Assembly: GCA_039817885.1 (NCBI GenBank) | Contig: JBCBUY010000005.1 | Span: forward strand, 1-64,000 | DNA length: 64,000 bases | Direction: 5' to 3' | DNA from: CALLCD01 sp039817885 | Lineage (GTDB): Bacteria > Pseudomonadota > Alphaproteobacteria > Caulobacterales > Hyphomonadaceae | Shown: one piece after another, positions 9,839 to 17,890 of the stretch | Layout of the letters: each line of letters opens with the position of its first letter | Position numbering within the stretch: the first letter of the stretch is position 1 | Made by a program: the position numbers and the translations under genes | Notes under the pieces: generated by a model | Databases searched by the model: none | What the model was told of the DNA's origin: nothing | Seen by the model: the letters and a program-made list of their open reading frames with translations, nothing else

Positions 9839-10669
9839 TTAATGACAAAGCGCCAGCGCTGGTGCTTGGTTGGCATGCAACAGTGTTCGCGTTGCGCCGC
9901 CGAACAGATACTCGCCGGCACGGCTGTGCCCATATGCCCCCGACACAATCATCGCAGCCCCGGCTCGGTCGGCCAACTGGAGAAGCCCTTCCCCCGCCGA
10001 TCCGCTCATCTGTTCAATGCTACTCTCCACGCCCTGACCAGCAAGCCAAGCAGATAAGGCCTCAGGCGACGTTGCATCGCCGCGGCTCTTCAGACCCTCT
10101 GAGCTTTGCGCGATGATGACCGGTCCGACATGGCGGAACACCGACAAATGCAGCCTTAAAGATCGTGCGGCTTGATCGCTTGCATCCCACGCAATGACAA
10201 CAGGACCTTGCGCCTTGGGCTCGGTGCCCGCGATGAGTATTGGCAATGCACAATCCATCATCACATGCTCACAGGCACCTGAGAATGCGTGGCCGCTCGT
10301 CGATGCCGCGCGCGGAAAAACAAGCACGTCAGATAACAGCGCTTCCTGCGCGGCAACATCAGGTGGATACCCTGGTCGGTAAACAAGGTTCGCGCGTTCT
10401 CCTGGCAGCGCGCCATTGGAGATGGTGGCGTCAAAAGCCGACTTCGTCTTAGATTTTATTGCGTCCTGCTCTTCGAGAATCTGCTTTGTCATGCCCGTCG
10501 ATACGCCGATCGCAAACTCCGGCGTTGAATAGGCATAGACATTGGACGGGTCTGGAATGGCACATACGGCACGCAACGGTTTCACCAGCAATCGGGCGAT
10601 CTCGGCCGCATAACGCAAAGTGGCAATGTCCCCATCTTCATTGCCTAGAAACATGGCAGTAACGGTCAT
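9839..10669 (-). CDS. Universal stress protein, two-domain
   Basis: A 276-residue cytoplasmic protein with two tandem Usp-like alpha/beta domains. The C-terminal domain has GAYGHSRAGEYLFGG, resembling the G-x2-G-x9-G-(S/T) nucleotide-binding signature, although the last Ser/Thr is Gly. It lies 19 bases upstream of the cytochrome gene on the same strand, so the two are probably one transcript. The precise role (stress or redox adaptation) is inferred from the family. Confidence 0.85.
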   Translation of the reverse strand: MTVTAMFLGNEDGDIATLRYAAEIARLLVKPLRAVCAIPDPSNVYAYSTPEFAIGVSTGMTKQILEEQDAIKSKTKSAFDATISNGALPGERANLVYRPGYPPDVAAQEALLSDVLVFPRAASTSGHAFSGACEHVMMDCALPILIAGTEPKAQGPVVIAWDASDQAARSLRLHLSVFRHVGPVIIAQSSEGLKSRGDATSPEALSAWLAGQGVESSIEQMSGSAGEGLLQLADRAGAAMIVSGAYGHSRAGEYLFGGATRTLLHANQAPALALCH

Positions 10670-10905
10670 ATAAGTGTCTCCACACCTCTGAGAACCGGCC
10701 CCATAAGATGAAAAATCTGCCGGGCCATTGTGTTAGACCTAGGCCCTTCAATAATGGATTTCAGTAAGTAGTTTTCCGGAGGACCAGACTTTGCATAGCC
10801 CTTGTTCTGGCCAACTGACGTAATTGTAATTTGCGATTTGGTTGCCGTTCAGATTGTTCAAAGCACCTTGGTATAAACTGATCGTAAGGTAACCTGTCCC
10901 TCATC

Positions 10906-12090
10906 ATGCTCCGCCGTCTTTGCCTGTCCCTCATCATTTTGTTTGGCTTCAGCTCGATGGCTTCGGCCGGACCGATCGACTATGACCGCCTGGATGAGCG
11001 GTTTCAGAAGGTCGCCGCAAAGCCCGAAATCGTGGGCCTCGCCGTGGCCATCGTGGAAAATGGCGAGCTAAGCTTTGCAGAGGGCTATGGCGAAACCCAC
11101 ATAGACGGCACACCTGTAACAAACGACACAGTGTTCCGTTGGGCATCGCTGTCAAAAGGGGTGGCCGCGAGCGTCGCCGGCCAGTTGAGCGTCGAAGGCC
11201 TACTGAGCTTCGATGACTCAGTGTCGCAATTCGAAACCTCGCTCCGACTCCCGAACAATGGCCATACAAAAGCACGCATTGCTGATGTTCTGGCCCATCG
11301 CCTCGGCATTGTTCCCAATGCTTACGATACGCGATTGGAAGATGGCCGCGATCCGGCGGGCATTCGACGCAGTTTGGGCAGCCTCCGGGCGACATGCACA
11401 ATTGGCGAATGCCATACCTACCAGAATGTTGCCTTCGACGTGATCACTGAGATCATCCAGAAAGTAGCGGGCTACGACTACCGCGCTGTCACCCTTCAAC
11501 GTCTGTTTCAGCCTCTCGGTATGAGCACCGCCACCATGGATCGTGCCGGACTGAAAGAGACCGGCAATTGGGCACGTCCCTACCGTCAAAGACGCAGTCA
11601 GATGCGACCGCAACTGACAGATCTGAATGATTCCTATTATCGCGTTCCGGCAGCTGGAGGGGTTAACGCGTCCATTCTCGATCTTGCAGAATATATGCGC
11701 GCGCAAATGGGCAAGCACCCGGATATCCTCTCCCCCGAACTTCTAGCCGTCTTGCACGAGCCGCGCGTGCGCACCCTCAGAGAGCAGCGCTCGCAAAATC
11801 GCCGCTATGGAGGCAGACTCAAAAATGCGAGCTATGGGTATGGCTGGCGCGTATATGACTATGCCGGGCAGCACCGCGTTATCGGACATCGCGGCGCAGT
11901 CAGAGGCTATCGCGCTATGATCCTGTTCGATCCAGAACGGGATACAGGGGTCGTCGCGCTATGGAACTCGTCCTCGCGTCGCCCCGTCGGCATTCAATAC
12001 GAGGTCATGGACATGGTATACGACCTGCCACAGACCGACTGGCTCCAGCTTGATCTCAGTGCATCAGGCACGGGTCTTGCCGGCCGGTAG
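10906..12090 (+). CDS. Exported class C beta-lactamase-type serine hydrolase
   Basis: A 394-residue penicillin-binding/serine beta-lactamase-fold protein with a signal peptide ending at MASA-GPID. All three active-site elements are present: SLSK near residue 82 (nucleophile Ser and Lys), YQN in the middle, and HRG near residue 327. It is probably a periplasmic esterase or peptidase of the LACTB/EstB type rather than an antibiotic resistance enzyme. A 15-base direct repeat overlaps the start codon and the signal-peptide codons with a 30-base period. It is transcribed alone. Confidence 0.85.
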   Translation: MLRRLCLSLIILFGFSSMASAGPIDYDRLDERFQKVAAKPEIVGLAVAIVENGELSFAEGYGETHIDGTPVTNDTVFRWASLSKGVAASVAGQLSVEGLLSFDDSVSQFETSLRLPNNGHTKARIADVLAHRLGIVPNAYDTRLEDGRDPAGIRRSLGSLRATCTIGECHTYQNVAFDVITEIIQKVAGYDYRAVTLQRLFQPLGMSTATMDRAGLKETGNWARPYRQRRSQMRPQLTDLNDSYYRVPAAGGVNASILDLAEYMRAQMGKHPDILSPELLAVLHEPRVRTLREQRSQNRRYGGRLKNASYGYGWRVYDYAGQHRVIGHRGAVRGYRAMILFDPERDTGVVALWNSSSRRPVGIQYEVMDMVYDLPQTDWLQLDLSASGTGLAGR

Positions 12091-12214
12091 ACGCTTGCCG
12101 AGCAAAAAGTCCCATCTTGCAAGCGATTTGAACGCGCCGGAATCAATCGCCGGCCCTCGCGCGTAAATCGAAATCCCACCGGCTTTCGCCCAATGGACGG
12201 GTGTGGCTTTGCTG

Positions 12215-12787
12215 TCAGCCGCCGCTCGATTGGAAGAGAGACACGAGCATGTCACTTCCGCCACCAGCCCGCCGCCGCCGACGACGGCGCATGCGTCTTT
12301 GAAGATAATCTCGAGACTGATCTATTGAGCTCGCGTCGGTACTGCCGGCCTTTAGCTCCTCGCGATTGACGCAGAAATCGATATAGGCTTCGATTTCCGG
12401 CTCCAGCTCCATCGCGACAAGCTCGATCATGATGGCATCGTCGATAAATCCGAGGCCTGGAATATGGTCCGCAATAAGGTCCTTGGGATCGGCGAAATAT
12501 GCCAGCATATCGAAGACATGCTCACGCTCTTCACCTGTCAGATCCCAATCATGATCTGTCAGCATGCCAAGCATGGTTTTTAGCTTCTCGATACGCTCGA
12601 CGACAAAATGAGGAGCGTTCGCCGCCTTCGCTTCATCGATCAGAGCTTCGGCCTTTTCGACCACTTGGCCGTCATCCCGAACGCCTCGTTTCTGTCTCGA
12701 CTTGCTTAAGCGCTCGCGAAAATATGCAATATCATTTTCGTTTAGATCGAATTCCACCCGAAGTGTTTGCTGAGCAGGTGTGGCCAT
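12215..12787 (-). CDS. YkvA-like (DUF1232) protein with poly-Arg tail
   Basis: A 190-residue cytoplasmic protein. Residues about 75-135 form the DUF1232 hydrophobic segment, recognised by the FADPKDLIADHIPGLGFIDDA stretch. The N-terminal half is helical and charged. The C-terminus has an unusual run of Arg residues (about 165-173) followed by a Gly/Ser tail, which could bind nucleic acid or membrane. The start MATPAQQ follows GGGGGAAGAC. Function unknown. Confidence 0.75.
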   Translation of the reverse strand: MATPAQQTLRVEFDLNENDIAYFRERLSKSRQKRGVRDDGQVVEKAEALIDEAKAANAPHFVVERIEKLKTMLGMLTDHDWDLTGEEREHVFDMLAYFADPKDLIADHIPGLGFIDDAIMIELVAMELEPEIEAYIDFCVNREELKAGSTDASSIDQSRDYLQRRMRRRRRRRAGGGSDMLVSLFQSSGG

Positions 12788-12871
12788 GTCTTCCCCCGAA
12801 ATTCTGATAATTCCAGGAACAGTCATAGTCATCGGAGCGCTCAAAGCAAATCGGAAATCCGATTTTCCGTG

Positions 12872-14134
12872 TCACGCCACAATTGATGCATAGGCCAATT
12901 GCTGAAACTGCGGCCGGATCGGATATGTCGATGATGGAATAAGTTGCGTCATCTGGATGCCGATAAGCTCTTCCAACGGATCAACCCAGAAATAGGTGGA
13001 GGCAAGCCCGCCCCAGGCAAAACTTCCCATCGATCCCGGTTGCCCGGCTTCGATCGGGTCAATCATCACGGATCCAAGAAGTCCAAATCCATTGCCTTCC
13101 ATCCGCGCCTCTGAAAACGTCTCGTCTCCCATGCTGAGAATCGTCTTGCCGCCCGGCAGGTGGTTTTCGGTCATATACTCAATCGTTTTCGGACTGAGCA
13201 AACGGTTGCCGTCGAGCGCGCCGCCATTAAGCAGCATGCGCGCAAACCTATGGTAATCGTCTAACGTGGAAACGAGACCGCCGCCGGGATTGAGTTGCAC
13301 TGGCTGGGATGCATAGAGCCGCGTGCCATCCCCACCCGGATCATAGAGCACGGTTTCACCCGTCGCTGCATCCTTGGCATAACATGCGGGGAAACGATCA
13401 CGCTTGTCCTCCGGCACGAAAAAGTCCGTATCCACCATACCAAGTTGATTGAAAATCCGATCCCGGAGGAATGTATCGAAGGTCTGCCCACTGACCTCTT
13501 CGACAATCGCACCGAGCACATCAATGGAATGTCCGTAATTCCATCGCTCACCCGGAGAGAACACAAGTGGCGCAGCAGCGATTTTTCGAGCGGTTTCTCG
13601 GATCGTATCCGACACCGCACCAATTTTCTCACGCCTGTAAATCGCGTCTACCGGGTGTTGCATCAAGAACCCATAAGTGATGCCAGATGTATGCGTGAAC
13701 AGATCGCGGATCGTCACCGGGCGGTCGGGCGCTTTCAATTCTGGCGCGTCTGCCGTCCCACCATCCCACACTTTGATATCGGAAAATTCCGGCAAGTAAC
13801 GGTGCACTTCGTGCTCCAGTCGAATGCCACCCTCTTCGAACAGCATCATCGCCGCCACACACGTAATCGGCTTGGTCATGGAATAGATCCGGAAGATCGT
13901 ATCTGTCGTGATTGGCCTATTCGTTTCCCAATCCATCACGCCCTGTGTCGAAATATGAGCAATCTCACCGCCGCGACTAAGCAATAAAGCCATATGGGGC
14001 AGCTTCTTGTTTTCGATATAAGGCTCGAAGAATTTTGGCATTTTTGCCAACCGGTCCTCTGACAGACCAAGTTCAGCAACAGGTGCGGATGTATCAGGAA
14101 TAGCTAAGGCTCCATTGGCTAGTGAGATCGGCAA
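12872..14134 (-). CDS. Serine hydrolase, EstB/class C beta-lactamase family
   Basis: A 420-residue protein without an obvious signal peptide. SMTK (near residue 93) supplies the nucleophile Ser and Lys, and WNYGHS near residue 200 supplies the Tyr. A late FAWGGLAST segment resembles the final motif of esterase-type members. It is distinct from the exported hydrolase at 10906-12090, though of the same superfamily. It probably acts as a carboxylesterase or lactonase on small esters. It is separated by 65 bases from the upstream acyl-CoA dehydrogenase gene. Confidence 0.85.
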   Translation of the reverse strand: MPISLANGALAIPDTSAPVAELGLSEDRLAKMPKFFEPYIENKKLPHMALLLSRGGEIAHISTQGVMDWETNRPITTDTIFRIYSMTKPITCVAAMMLFEEGGIRLEHEVHRYLPEFSDIKVWDGGTADAPELKAPDRPVTIRDLFTHTSGITYGFLMQHPVDAIYRREKIGAVSDTIRETARKIAAAPLVFSPGERWNYGHSIDVLGAIVEEVSGQTFDTFLRDRIFNQLGMVDTDFFVPEDKRDRFPACYAKDAATGETVLYDPGGDGTRLYASQPVQLNPGGGLVSTLDDYHRFARMLLNGGALDGNRLLSPKTIEYMTENHLPGGKTILSMGDETFSEARMEGNGFGLLGSVMIDPIEAGQPGSMGSFAWGGLASTYFWVDPLEELIGIQMTQLIPSSTYPIRPQFQQLAYASIVA

Positions 14135-14199
14135 AATGTGATGCTTTGATTTGGAACGCAGACGCCCCCTCGGTCAATGCTCCCCTCACCTATGCTGGC

Positions 14200-15366
14200 T
14201 CAAAGCTCGCCGCGCTTGGCAGCCTTCGCCAGTTCTCGCGCGATAATGATCTGCTGGATCTGCGTGGTCCCCTCATAGAGCCGGAAGATCCGCGCATCCC
14301 GATAAAACCGCTCAATCCCATAATCAGCGACATAACCCGCACCGCCGAACACCTGTACAGCCCTGTCAGCCACGCGCCCGACCATCTCTGAGGCGAACAT
14401 TTTCGTTGAGCTTGCATACATGGTGACCGGTTCGCCAGCATCCCGCCGGCGCGCGGTTTCAAGGATCATGCACCGTGCCGCAAAGGCCTCAGCCTGACTG
14501 TCAGCGATCATCGCCTGAATCAGCTGGTGGTCCATAATCGGCTTACCGAATTGTTTGCGCTCAAGCGCATAATTGACCATCTCTGAGATCAATCGTTCCG
14601 CCATACCCGTGCAAACAGCCGAGATATGAAGCCGGCCCTTATCAAGCACAGACATAGCAACTTTGAAGCCCTCGCCTTCACCGGCGACACGATTGTCCAC
14701 CGGCACACGTGCGCCATCGAAATTCACATCGCAGATATGGGCCCCCTGTTGCCCCATCTTCTTCTCCGGCGGCCCGACTGACACACCTTCGAGCTCCCGC
14801 GGAACGATGAAAGCCGACACCCCTTTCGCCCCTGGTTTATCGGGATCCGTTCGGGCCATAACCGTGAACAGATCGGCCGTGTTGGCATTGGTGATGTAGC
14901 GCTTCGTGCCGGTGAGAACGTAGTGATCGCCCTCCTTGACGGCTTTTGTCCGGACCGAGCCTGCATCTGACCCCGCTTCCGGCTCGGTAAGCGCGAAGCT
15001 GGCAATCAAATCACCAGAGGCAATACCCGGCAGCCATTTCTGTTTCTGAGCGTCGGTCCCATGAAGAACAAGCGCCTGGGAACCAATACCAATATTCGTC
15101 CCAGCCACAGAGCGAAAGGCCGGTGACGTCCAACCAAGTTCGAAAGCAACGAGACACTCAGTCTCCATGTCGAGATCAAGGCCGCCATAGGATTCCGGAA
15201 CAGCCAGTCCAAACAGACCGAGCGACTTCATCTCGCCGACTATGTCATCCGGCATCGCATCGTCATCTGCGACTTGTGCCTCAAGGGGCACGCATTTTTC
15301 GCGCACAAACCGGCGAACTGTGTCGATCAGTTGATCCCTGATCTCAATATCAAACGCCATGAGCAT
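14200..15366 (-). CDS. Acyl-CoA dehydrogenase
   Basis: FAD-dependent enzyme of 388 residues forming the alpha-beta double bond in an acyl-CoA thioester. Visible signatures are FALTEPEAGSDAGS (flavin/substrate loop) and YEGTTQIQQIIIAREL near the C-terminus, which holds the catalytic Glu of the short/medium-chain group. The start MLMAFDI lies 5 bases after GGGAG. The divergent hotdog thioesterase 97 bases away and the acyl-CoA ligase further along suggest a fatty-acid degradation role. Chain-length preference cannot be read. Confidence 0.93.
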   Translation of the reverse strand: MLMAFDIEIRDQLIDTVRRFVREKCVPLEAQVADDDAMPDDIVGEMKSLGLFGLAVPESYGGLDLDMETECLVAFELGWTSPAFRSVAGTNIGIGSQALVLHGTDAQKQKWLPGIASGDLIASFALTEPEAGSDAGSVRTKAVKEGDHYVLTGTKRYITNANTADLFTVMARTDPDKPGAKGVSAFIVPRELEGVSVGPPEKKMGQQGAHICDVNFDGARVPVDNRVAGEGEGFKVAMSVLDKGRLHISAVCTGMAERLISEMVNYALERKQFGKPIMDHQLIQAMIADSQAEAFAARCMILETARRRDAGEPVTMYASSTKMFASEMVGRVADRAVQVFGGAGYVADYGIERFYRDARIFRLYEGTTQIQQIIIARELAKAAKRGEL

Positions 15367-15462
15367 GTCTCCCTGTCGCTGGTCTCAGATCAGCTTGTGT
15401 TTCGATACTAACATCTTAGAACCGACCCAACCAATGACCAAACGAGGGGAAGTGCCGCAGCC

Positions 15463-15891
15463 ATGAAAGCAACTGAAATCACATCTGGAGATTGGGCCGG
15501 ATGGAAAAACTGGCCAGAAGAACCCTTTGAGTATGAACAGGCTGGACCGTTCTATTTTCGGGTCGACGATCAGGGGCCAGTGGCCGCGTTCCGCGCTGAA
15601 CACAAACATATGAACGGCGCAGGCGTCATGCATGGCGGGTGTCTGATGACGTTCGCCGATTTTGCTCTCTTCGGCATAGCCCATGAAGAAATGGGCGAGA
15701 ATGCTTACGGACTGACCGTGGCTTTTACGTCAGAGTTCCTCGCGGGCCCAAAAGTTGGTGAGTACATCGAAGCGCGCGGAGAAGTCCTACGCGCAGGCGG
15801 CTCGCTCATCTTCGTTCGTGGCATTGTCACCGCCGACGGCACACCAGCGCTGAACTTCTCAGGCACAATTAAGCGGGTACGCATGAGGTAA
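15463..15891 (+). CDS. PaaI-type hotdog thioesterase
   Basis: A 142-residue hotdog-fold protein likely to hydrolyse acyl- or aryl-CoA. The signature HMNGAGVMHGGCLMTFAD (about residues 47-64) carries the Asn and HGG of the PaaI/YbgC-like active site. It is divergently transcribed from the acyl-CoA dehydrogenase, with 97 bases between them for both promoters. Substrate unknown. Confidence 0.88.
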   Translation: MKATEITSGDWAGWKNWPEEPFEYEQAGPFYFRVDDQGPVAAFRAEHKHMNGAGVMHGGCLMTFADFALFGIAHEEMGENAYGLTVAFTSEFLAGPKVGEYIEARGEVLRAGGSLIFVRGIVTADGTPALNFSGTIKRVRMR

Positions 15892-15940
15892 GCGCTTTTA
15901 CGCCGCGTCGCTGCAGAATCAGAAAAACCAAGGAAAGAAT

Positions 15941-16010
15941 GGGCGCGGCAAAGACCGATCGCGGAAAGGGAGGAAGTACGCGTCGGTCCAAAAACCCCGC
16001 TGCCGCGCCC
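15941..16010 (-). ncRNA. Candidate structured RNA with anti-Shine-Dalgarno loop
   Basis: Two nested stems are visible. GGGCGCGGCA (15941-15950) pairs perfectly with TGCCGCGCCC (16001-16010). Inside, GACCGA-T-CGCG pairs with CGCGTCGGTC (15979-15988 side), with one bulged base. On the minus strand the apical loop reads TACTTCCTCCCTTTC, exposing CCUCCC, the anti-Shine-Dalgarno motif of several alphaproteobacterial regulatory RNAs. It lies between the stop of the hotdog gene and the stop of the small ORF 16034-16228. It could instead be only a bidirectional 3'-end structure. No promoter was identified. Confidence 0.35.
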
Positions 16011-16033
16011 AAAACTGTTCTTGACGAGTGATA

Positions 16034-16228
16034 CTAAGCGGCCCGGCTGTCCTCCGCTTCCAATCGTACAATTTCAGACATGAGCCAAGTCTGGTGTCGG
16101 TCGAGACGCTCCAGCGTCTCAAGATCACTTTCCCCCCGACAGACAAGCTCCGCCTGCCAGGCATCCAAAACCCTTAGCTGATTTTTCAACCAACCAAGCA
16201 TTGTCGGGTCGGTGATTGGCAAACACAT
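16034..16228 (-). CDS. Small helical protein, unknown
   Basis: A 64-residue acidic, Leu-rich and Trp-containing protein (starts MCLPITDPTMLGWLK). It is probably a single helical hairpin with no membrane segment. The ATG follows GGGAGAAAATC, a good ribosome-binding site, which is the main reason to accept it. It may be co-transcribed with the short ORF just upstream on the same strand. I do not recognise a family. Confidence 0.55.
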   Translation of the reverse strand: MCLPITDPTMLGWLKNQLRVLDAWQAELVCRGESDLETLERLDRHQTWLMSEIVRLEAEDSRAA

Positions 16229-16249
16229 GATTTTCTCCCGTTTTTGGAT

Positions 16250-16393
16250 CTACGCACTGCCGCCGCTCTCAAGCGTCGATTGATCAGAATTCAAAATGAG
16301 GTTTCCGCCCGTGCCCCCCCGACCCGGACCATGATCGGTCGCGAAGATCCCGCCAAGAACCATGACATTGCCCGACAGCCGCGTCGCAGTCAT
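16250..16393 (-). CDS. Possible 47-residue small protein
   Basis: An ORF starting MTATRLSGNVMV, with GGGGAT in front of its ATG, that ends 21 bases before the start of ORF 16034-16228. It is Gly-rich and lacks Cys. A different frame over the same DNA, starting MLNKKTLARGYDC with GAGGG upstream, is also open for 46 codons. I cannot decide which, if either, is translated. The location below a Fur-box-like site makes both worth noting. Confidence 0.3.
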   Translation of the reverse strand: MTATRLSGNVMVLGGIFATDHGPGRGGTGGNLILNSDQSTLESGGSA

Positions 16394-16492
16394 ATCCCCG
16401 CGCCAGAGTTTTTTTATTTAACATCACGCCCTCAAATTGCGATTCAGTCTCATGCTCATATTCGCTATACCCAAAAGATTTGCAAATGCAAC

Positions 16493-16507
16493 TGAGAATA
16501 ATTATCA
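16493..16507. promoter_or_regulatory. Fur-box-like palindrome
   Basis: TGAGAATAATTATCA differs from the 15-bp Fur core TGATAATNATTATCA at one position. It lies in an A+T-rich stretch 311 bases upstream of the first ORF of the sodN unit (plus strand) and 100 bases upstream of the short minus-strand ORFs. Fur would repress with ferrous iron. Which side it controls cannot be told from sequence. Confidence 0.45.
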
Positions 16508-16817
16508 AGAAAATAATAGATGCGGAAAACATGACGGATTGTCCAAACATGACAAACGCAAACACGGCATAGCAGACAAATGAGTGGCGTTTCGAAGCGC
16601 GCCTTCGAAAGTTCTGATTCGCTGTTGAGGCGGAGAACACATCTGTTAAGTATGCCAAGGAACGGAGGCAGAAGATTACCTTTCAATATCGCTGATGGTT
16701 GAACTTATTGGGCTGCCAGAAACGGGGGAAGAATCGCAGAGCAAAGCGATGCATTTGGCCCCGCGGAATTGAAATTGTCTCTCAGTCACCACGCCGACAC
16801 GCTTGAAAGGACACGAA

Positions 16818-17009
16818 ATGAAGCGAAAGATCTCAGCCGCAACCACAGCATTGTCGCTTTTGGCGGCCGCCCCTGCCTATGCGCACCACGAATACTCTTC
16901 GAATGAAGGGCTGCTATCCTTGGTTTCGGGAACACCGCTTGCAGTCTTGGCGCTCGGCTTGACGGCCTTCGTCGCAGTCCGACTGCTCGCCCGTCGAAGC
17001 TCCCGCTAA
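16818..17009 (+). CDS. Exported mini membrane protein with N-terminal His-His
   Basis: A 63-residue protein. Residues 1-22 are a Sec signal peptide ending PAYA, so the mature chain would begin His-His-Glu-Tyr. Residues about 38-57 form one membrane helix, followed by a basic tail (RLLARRSSR). The helix region GLLSLVSGTPLAVLALGL loosely resembles the first core segment of HupE/UreJ nickel permeases. The start is behind GAAAGGACACGAA. It is the first gene of the unit leading into sodN, 55 bases upstream. A nickel-handling role is inference from context and the His pair; there is no direct homology evidence. Confidence 0.6.
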   Translation: MKRKISAATTALSLLAAAPAYAHHEYSSNEGLLSLVSGTPLAVLALGLTAFVAVRLLARRSSR

Positions 17010-17064
17010 TCCTAGGAACATCGACCGGCGTTCGCGCTCGGTCACCATAGAAACGAGTTAAAAC

Positions 17065-17568
17065 ATGATCCACTCCACTTTAAGACTATTTGATCGTGCC
17101 GGCCTGATCGACCAAGCATCTGCGCATTGCGACATCCCCTGCGGCATCTACGATCCAGGCCCAGCTCTGATTGCGGCCGTAACCGTTGTTCGTCTGATGG
17201 ACATCGCCCACGAGAAGAAAGGCTCCACTGAAGACCCCGCCGCCCTCGCCAATTTCCTCGGCCGCTGCACTTTCCGTAAGGAAGAAGAAGCGGAGAAAGT
17301 GAAGCACGAAGTGCGCATCATTTGGGGTGACTATTTCAAAGGGCAGCTTCTTGAAGATCATCCGCACGTCCATGGATTGGTTCATTCGATCATGATGAAG
17401 GCCAGCGCTTGCAAACAGGATGTCCACAAAGAGGACGCCCTCGCCCTTGTTGATCTCGTCAATGAATTTGCTGAGCTGTTCTGGAAAACCAAGGGCATCG
17501 AAACGGTGCGGCGGACTTGCCCATATGCGCCGAAACTTCCCGTCGTCTATCCGGTGTTGACCGAGTAA
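17065..17568 (+). CDS. sodN: Nickel-containing superoxide dismutase
   Basis: NiSOD converts superoxide to oxygen and hydrogen peroxide using a nickel ion bound in an N-terminal hook. The 167-residue precursor has a 20-residue propeptide followed by HCDIPCGIYDP (residues 21-31). After cleavage His1, Cys2 and Cys6 bind nickel, and Tyr9 is the conserved substrate-gate residue. The remainder is the expected four-helix bundle length. The gene is followed after one base by its processing protease sodX. No iron or manganese SOD is in the window. Confidence 0.96.
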   Translation: MIHSTLRLFDRAGLIDQASAHCDIPCGIYDPGPALIAAVTVVRLMDIAHEKKGSTEDPAALANFLGRCTFRKEEEAEKVKHEVRIIWGDYFKGQLLEDHPHVHGLVHSIMMKASACKQDVHKEDALALVDLVNEFAELFWKTKGIETVRRTCPYAPKLPVVYPVLTE

Positions 17569-17569
17569 A

Positions 17570-17890
17570 ATGCTGGGGTGGCGCATCATACGTGTCAGCG
17601 GACGAAGTATGGAACCGGATCTTCCTTCCGGCACCTACGCCCTCGTCCGCCGCCACCCCCAATATAAGACGGGCGACACGGTACTGGCCGATCACCCCAG
17701 ATACGGACGCATCGTTAAGCGGATTGTGGGCACCGAAGCGACCGGCTTTCGCCTTGCCGGGATTAACCCGGCTTCGGTCTCTTCCCATGACTTGGGAGCA
17801 CTCCCGCCAGACAGAATTCTTGGCAAACTCGTCTGGACCGTGCGTCCACCGACATCAAGCACAGCCTCGGCCCCACAGGAGGTTTCCTGA
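17570..17890 (+). CDS. sodX: NiSOD maturation protease (S26 signal-peptidase-like)
   Basis: A 106-residue soluble S26 family protease that removes the sodN propeptide so that nickel can bind the free N-terminus. The catalytic Ser is in SGRSMEPDL (Ser13), and the general-base Lys is in GRIVKRIVG (Lys50). Unlike LepB it has no membrane anchor. The start is one base past the sodN stop, and its stop overlaps the next start (TGATG), so all three genes are one translational unit. Confidence 0.93.
   Translation: MLGWRIIRVSGRSMEPDLPSGTYALVRRHPQYKTGDTVLADHPRYGRIVKRIVGTEATGFRLAGINPASVSSHDLGALPPDRILGKLVWTVRPPTSSTASAPQEVS

Larger units (their letters stand above)
16229..16817. other. Long intergenic region before the NiSOD cluster
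   Basis: About 590 bases without a confident gene. The right half (about 16400-16700) is clearly more A+T-rich than its surroundings. It holds the Fur-box-like site 16493-16507, a run of Ts near 16410, and presumably the promoter of the plus-strand sodN unit. The only protein-coding candidates are the two overlapping short ORFs near 16250-16420 on the minus strand. Confidence 0.6.

Noticed and set aside
16284..16658. 124-codon minus-strand frame with a hydrophobic stretch upstream of the 64-residue ORF
   Set aside because: The N-terminal part lies in an A+T-rich control region with no ribosome-binding site; only its C-terminal 46 codons (from MLNKKTL) have a plausible start, and that is noted separately.
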